NCBI GenBank assembly: GCA_002386945.1
Contig: DGKH01000014.1
Coordinates: 2,146-8,279 of the forward strand
DNA from: Proteobacteria bacterium UBA4575
GTDB lineage: Bacteria > Pseudomonadota > Gammaproteobacteria > UBA4575
DNA: 6,134 bases
Direction of reading: 5' to 3'
This document shows, in pieces, positions 5,386-6,134 of this stretch; within the stretch, counting starts at the first letter, position 1, and each line of letters starts with the position of its first letter. The notes below the pieces were generated by a model that ran no database searches, was not told where the DNA came from, and was given only the letters and a program-made list of their open reading frames with translations. A program made the position numbers and the translations under genes.

Positions 5386-5435
5386 GAGTCGCTCACTCAC
5401 ATCGGCAATATGGACTGCCGATGTGAGTAGGACTC
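5386..5435. repeat. Long inverted repeat / strong hairpin
   Basis: ACTCACATCGGCA (5395-5407) and TGCCGATGTGAGT (5416-5428) form a perfect 13-bp stem with an 8-nt loop. A second pairing of GAGTC (5386-5390) with GACTC (5431-5435) extends it beyond a small internal loop. No T run follows on either strand, so it is not a standard intrinsic terminator. It could be a cruciform, a protein-binding site, a REP-like intergenic element or part of a structured RNA. Only one copy is present in this window. Confidence 0.75.
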
Positions 5436-5468
5436 AAGTGATCAGGCTTAAGAGCTAGTGTTAAATAA

Positions 5469-5493
5469 CCGATAGCATGGTTCGCGCTAGCGG
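5469..5493 (-). terminator. Candidate terminator downstream of marR
   Basis: On the minus strand CCGCTAGC and GCTATCGG pair (7 of 8 positions, one C-T mismatch) around a 9-nt loop, followed by TTATTTAA. The site starts 16 nt after the marR stop, the expected place for a terminator. The U tract is interrupted and the stem imperfect, so read-through is likely if it works at all. Confidence 0.4.
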
Positions 5494-5508
5494 CAGTCTT
5501 TAACGCTT

Positions 5509-5979
5509 TTAGCGTCCGATCTTAGTCAGGATGTTGCTACGAATGGTTGCAAGAAAGGCGCTAACAGCTTTTACATCTTTTGTTGTCATATTGGCAACGA
5601 TTGTTTGTGTTACCTGCTCTAGACGAGCGGCACCCATGGTTGCAATCTTGCGTCCTTGGGCAGTTACATCGATCTCAACTACACGACGGTCATTAGTATT
5701 GTGAGTACGCTTAACAAGGCCACGTGACTCTAAGATATCTAGGCTGCGGCTGACAGTCGCACGTTCCATGCCTAGCTGCGATGCAACTTTTGATGGGCTA
5801 TCAATATCATGTGAATTTAGGCAGTCTAAAATTAGCCACTGACTGTATTTGATATCTTGTTTTGCTAAACGATCATTGATTTCTAGGCGACATAGCGTGT
5901 GCAGGTGATCACTACAATGTAGGAATGCACGGGTTAAGTCCTTAAGGTCAGTAGAGGCTGGTTTTTTAGCTCTGCTCAT
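5509..5979 (-). CDS. MarR-family transcriptional regulator
   Basis: A 156-residue protein with MarR architecture: N-terminal dimerisation helices (about 11-40), then a winged helix-turn-helix with S-P-S-K-V-A-S-Q-L-G-M (61-71), recognition helix E-R-A-T-V-S-R-S-L-D-I-L-E-S-R-G-L-V (72-89), and a wing carrying the conserved D-R-R (97-99) followed by V-V-E-I-D-V-T-A-Q-G-R (100-110), with C-terminal dimerisation helices after that. Members are cytosolic dimers, usually repressors released by small ligands or oxidants. Cysteines occur at 22, 30 and 53, but the OhrR-type sensing arrangement is not clear, so the signal is unknown. ATG 5979 follows AAGGA (5989-5993) at a 9-nt spacing. A weak terminator lies after it, and the HDO gene lies downstream on the same strand behind its own candidate promoter. 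Family call firm; targets inferred. Confidence 0.93.
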   Translation of the reverse strand: MSRAKKPASTDLKDLTRAFLHCSDHLHTLCRLEINDRLAKQDIKYSQWLILDCLNSHDIDSPSKVASQLGMERATVSRSLDILESRGLVKRTHNTNDRRVVEIDVTAQGRKIATMGAARLEQVTQTIVANMTTKDVKAVSAFLATIRSNILTKIGR

Positions 5980-6003
5980 AATTTTACATCCTTGTAAATT
6001 GGG

Positions 6004-6022
6004 TCGCCGAGTTTCTTGGCGA
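6004..6022 (-). other. Hairpin in the marR leader
   Basis: TCGCCAAG and CTCGGCGA (minus strand) pair at seven of eight positions around an AAA loop, between the candidate marR promoter and its ribosome binding site. No U tract follows, so it is not a terminator. It may shape leader translation or mRNA stability, or be incidental. Confidence 0.4.
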
Positions 6023-6056
6023 TATGTTGTTTATTTGCATTCATCTGCAGTCGCGT

Positions 6057-6085
6057 TTTATATCATTATTCTTTTTTGAATTGAA
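6057..6085 (-). promoter_or_regulatory. Candidate marR promoter
   Basis: On the minus strand TTCAAT (6085-6080) and TATAAA (6062-6057) are separated by 17 nt. The -10 is a five-of-six match and the -35 is poor. Transcription would start near 6050, giving a leader of about 70 nt. Other AT-rich near matches exist upstream. Confidence 0.38.
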
Positions 6086-6105
6086 GTAAATGTTTTAAGC
6101 GTCAA

Positions 6106-6134
6106 TGATTAACACTGATTAATTAAAACAGTGT
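6106..6134. repeat. Direct and inverted repeats upstream of marR
   Basis: TGATTAA occurs at 6106-6112 and again at 6116-6122, exactly 10 bp (about one helical turn) apart. ACACTG (6112-6117) and CAGTGT (6129-6134) form a 6-bp inverted repeat with an 11-bp centre rich in TTAATTAA. They lie upstream of the candidate marR promoter and could bind a regulator or belong to a divergent gene beyond the window. The inverted repeat ends at the window edge, so its full extent is unknown. Confidence 0.4.

Larger units (their letters stand above)
5115..5508. other. Gene-poor stretch with only short, weakly supported ORFs
   Basis: These 394 nt hold no gene I can defend. On the minus strand a 42-codon frame (ATG 5238 to TAA 5110) encodes a product rich in His and Ser with two Cys; its frame is open upstream to about 5308 but it has no ribosome binding site. 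On the plus strand a 44-codon frame (5296-5430) also lacks one and runs through the large inverted repeat at 5386-5435. A small hairpin, GGTGC-GTT-GCACC, lies near 5160-5172. The stretch could be a decayed gene, an untranslated or small-RNA locus, or simple spacer. I see no tRNA, transposase remnant or CRISPR-like repeats. Confidence 0.5.

Noticed and set aside
5296..5430. 44-codon plus-strand ORF running through the large inverted repeat
   Set aside because: No ribosome binding site, and the C-terminal third is simply the hairpin sequence translated; more likely noncoding.

Overview
The window looks like chromosomal DNA of a gammaproteobacterium of moderate GC content. Gene density is high, and the short housekeeping proteins closely match gammaproteobacterial families: the HtpG tail, YcgN, Hsp15/HslR, YjbQ and a YigB-like HAD phosphatase. 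One exception is IspG, which is the long variant I associate with beta- and alphaproteobacteria (also Xanthomonas) rather than the short Escherichia coli form. I cannot name the genus; a marine lineage is only a guess.

Left part (1-2457). The window opens inside the last codons of htpG. The cysteine-cluster gene ycgN follows only 4 nt after the htpG stop, so the two are probably cotranscribed. A 261-nt spacer then holds a weak terminator and, on the minus strand, a 38-codon ORF with a near-ideal ribosome binding site. Next comes hslR (stalled-ribosome recycling factor Hsp15), which converges on ispG with only 17 nt between the two stops.

Middle part (2458-4123). ispG is divergent from a plus-strand run of yjbQ, a HAD phosphatase overlapping it, and an unrecognised single-pass membrane protein. 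The MEP pathway (IspG) and thiamine synthesis share the precursor DXP, and DXP synthase itself uses thiamine diphosphate. The ispG/yjbQ pairing therefore makes metabolic sense, although YjbQ's physiological role is not settled.

Right part (4124-6134) is the accessory-looking section, and all its supported genes are on the minus strand. A MarR-family regulator (5509-5979) lies upstream of a poorly occupied 440-nt stretch. Next come a perfect 15-bp palindrome containing a consensus TATAAT, a 51-codon ORF shaped like a secreted two-cysteine peptide, and, 25 nt later, a TTG-started gene with a strong ribosome binding site. That gene encodes a heme-oxygenase-like protein with a complete set of six candidate diiron ligands. 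I infer a small peptide-plus-oxidase operon that the neighbouring MarR protein may repress. This is the most interesting part of the window, and its function is unknown.

Limits: no similarity search or folding program was run. Family calls rest on recognised motifs, and promoter, operator and terminator calls are by eye.
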